Origin: Leishmania mexicana MHOM/GT/2001/U1103
Taxonomy: Eukaryota; Euglenozoa; Kinetoplastea; Trypanosomatida; Trypanosomatidae
DNA: 64,000 nt
Reading direction: 5' to 3'
Assembly (NCBI RefSeq): GCF_000234665.1
Contig: NC_018331.1
Span: forward strand, 372,001-436,000
Shown here one piece after another: positions 63,913 through 64,000 of this stretch. Position 1 is the stretch's first letter, and the number at the start of each line of letters is the position of its first letter. Both the position numbers and the translations under genes were made by a program. The notes beneath the pieces are model-generated. The model did no database searches and was not told where the DNA came from. It saw only the letters and a list, made by a program, of their open reading frames with translations.

Positions 63913-64000
63913 CTACCACAGTAGTTCATCCGCAGCGCCCACAACCTCGTCCACGTCCGCCGCGGCCTCCTTGGCGTCCTCATCGCTACCCTCGCCGCTC
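63913..64000 (-). CDS. C-terminal end of an acidic-tailed protein (5' part outside window)
   Basis: Only the last 28 codons and the TAG stop (63913-63915) are inside the window. The readable tail includes SGEGSDEDAKEAAADVDEVV and ends ADELLW. It is strongly acidic and Ala-rich with GC-ending codons, in the same strand as the other genes; the other two minus-strand frames fit less well. Function cannot be judged from this fragment. Confidence 0.6.
   Translation of the reverse strand, partial: SGEGSDEDAKEAAADVDEVVGAADELLW

Overview
This window comes from a trypanosomatid, almost certainly Leishmania or a close relative. The coding sequence is GC-rich with GC-ending codons, and there are no introns. 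Every credible gene lies on the minus strand, as in one polycistronic transcription unit. Long, low-complexity intergenic regions carry polypyrimidine tracts followed by an AG (trans-splice acceptors) close to start codons, and SIDER-like degenerate retroposon copies are scattered between genes. Species cannot be fixed from sequence alone. No strand-switch region, tRNA, rRNA or CRISPR array was recognised.

Transcription runs from high to low coordinates. In that order the genes are: the last 28 codons of an acidic-tailed protein (63913-63999); mitochondrial cysteine desulfurase NFS (61083-62405); a double-AAA ATPase of NVL/Rix7 type (56872-58872); a small single-span, probably mitochondrial protein (55665-56105); a two-span coiled-coil membrane protein (53457-54716); a 921-residue protein of unknown function (49189-51954); a small glycine-rich membrane protein (47527-48147); the exocyst subunit Sec6 (43713-46517); a TATDN1-type TatD nuclease (41195-42334); a protein resembling the TFIIIC tau55/GTF3C6 subunit (39580-40422); two tandem ABCA transporters (32202-36627, with an assembly gap, and 21341-27313); a small coiled-coil protein (15335-15733); a long helical-repeat gene broken by one in-frame TAG (9862-14157); a CUE-like plus lipid-binding-like protein (5734-8475); and an XRN-family 5'-3' exonuclease (845-2581).

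The most unusual part is 14.5-39.4 kb. The two ABCA genes are nearly identical over about 4.3 kb but have unrelated N-terminal tails and unrelated flanks, a pattern expected from gene conversion. ABCA copy 1 is bracketed by a pair of ~0.8 kb, nearly identical inverted repeats (19350-20164 and 28536-29360). The whole ABCA pair is also bracketed by oppositely oriented SIDER-like elements (14532-15254 and 38878-39345). Nested inverted repeats around transporter genes are the arrangement known in Leishmania to seed extrachromosomal amplicons. A 100-N placeholder (34739-34838) sits where about 1.3 kb encoding the first nucleotide-binding domain of copy 2 is expected.

The genes do not form a pathway, as is normal for trypanosomatid transcription units. 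Expression is expected to be set after transcription by UTR elements, which makes the SIDER-like copies, hairpins and tandem repeats between genes of interest.
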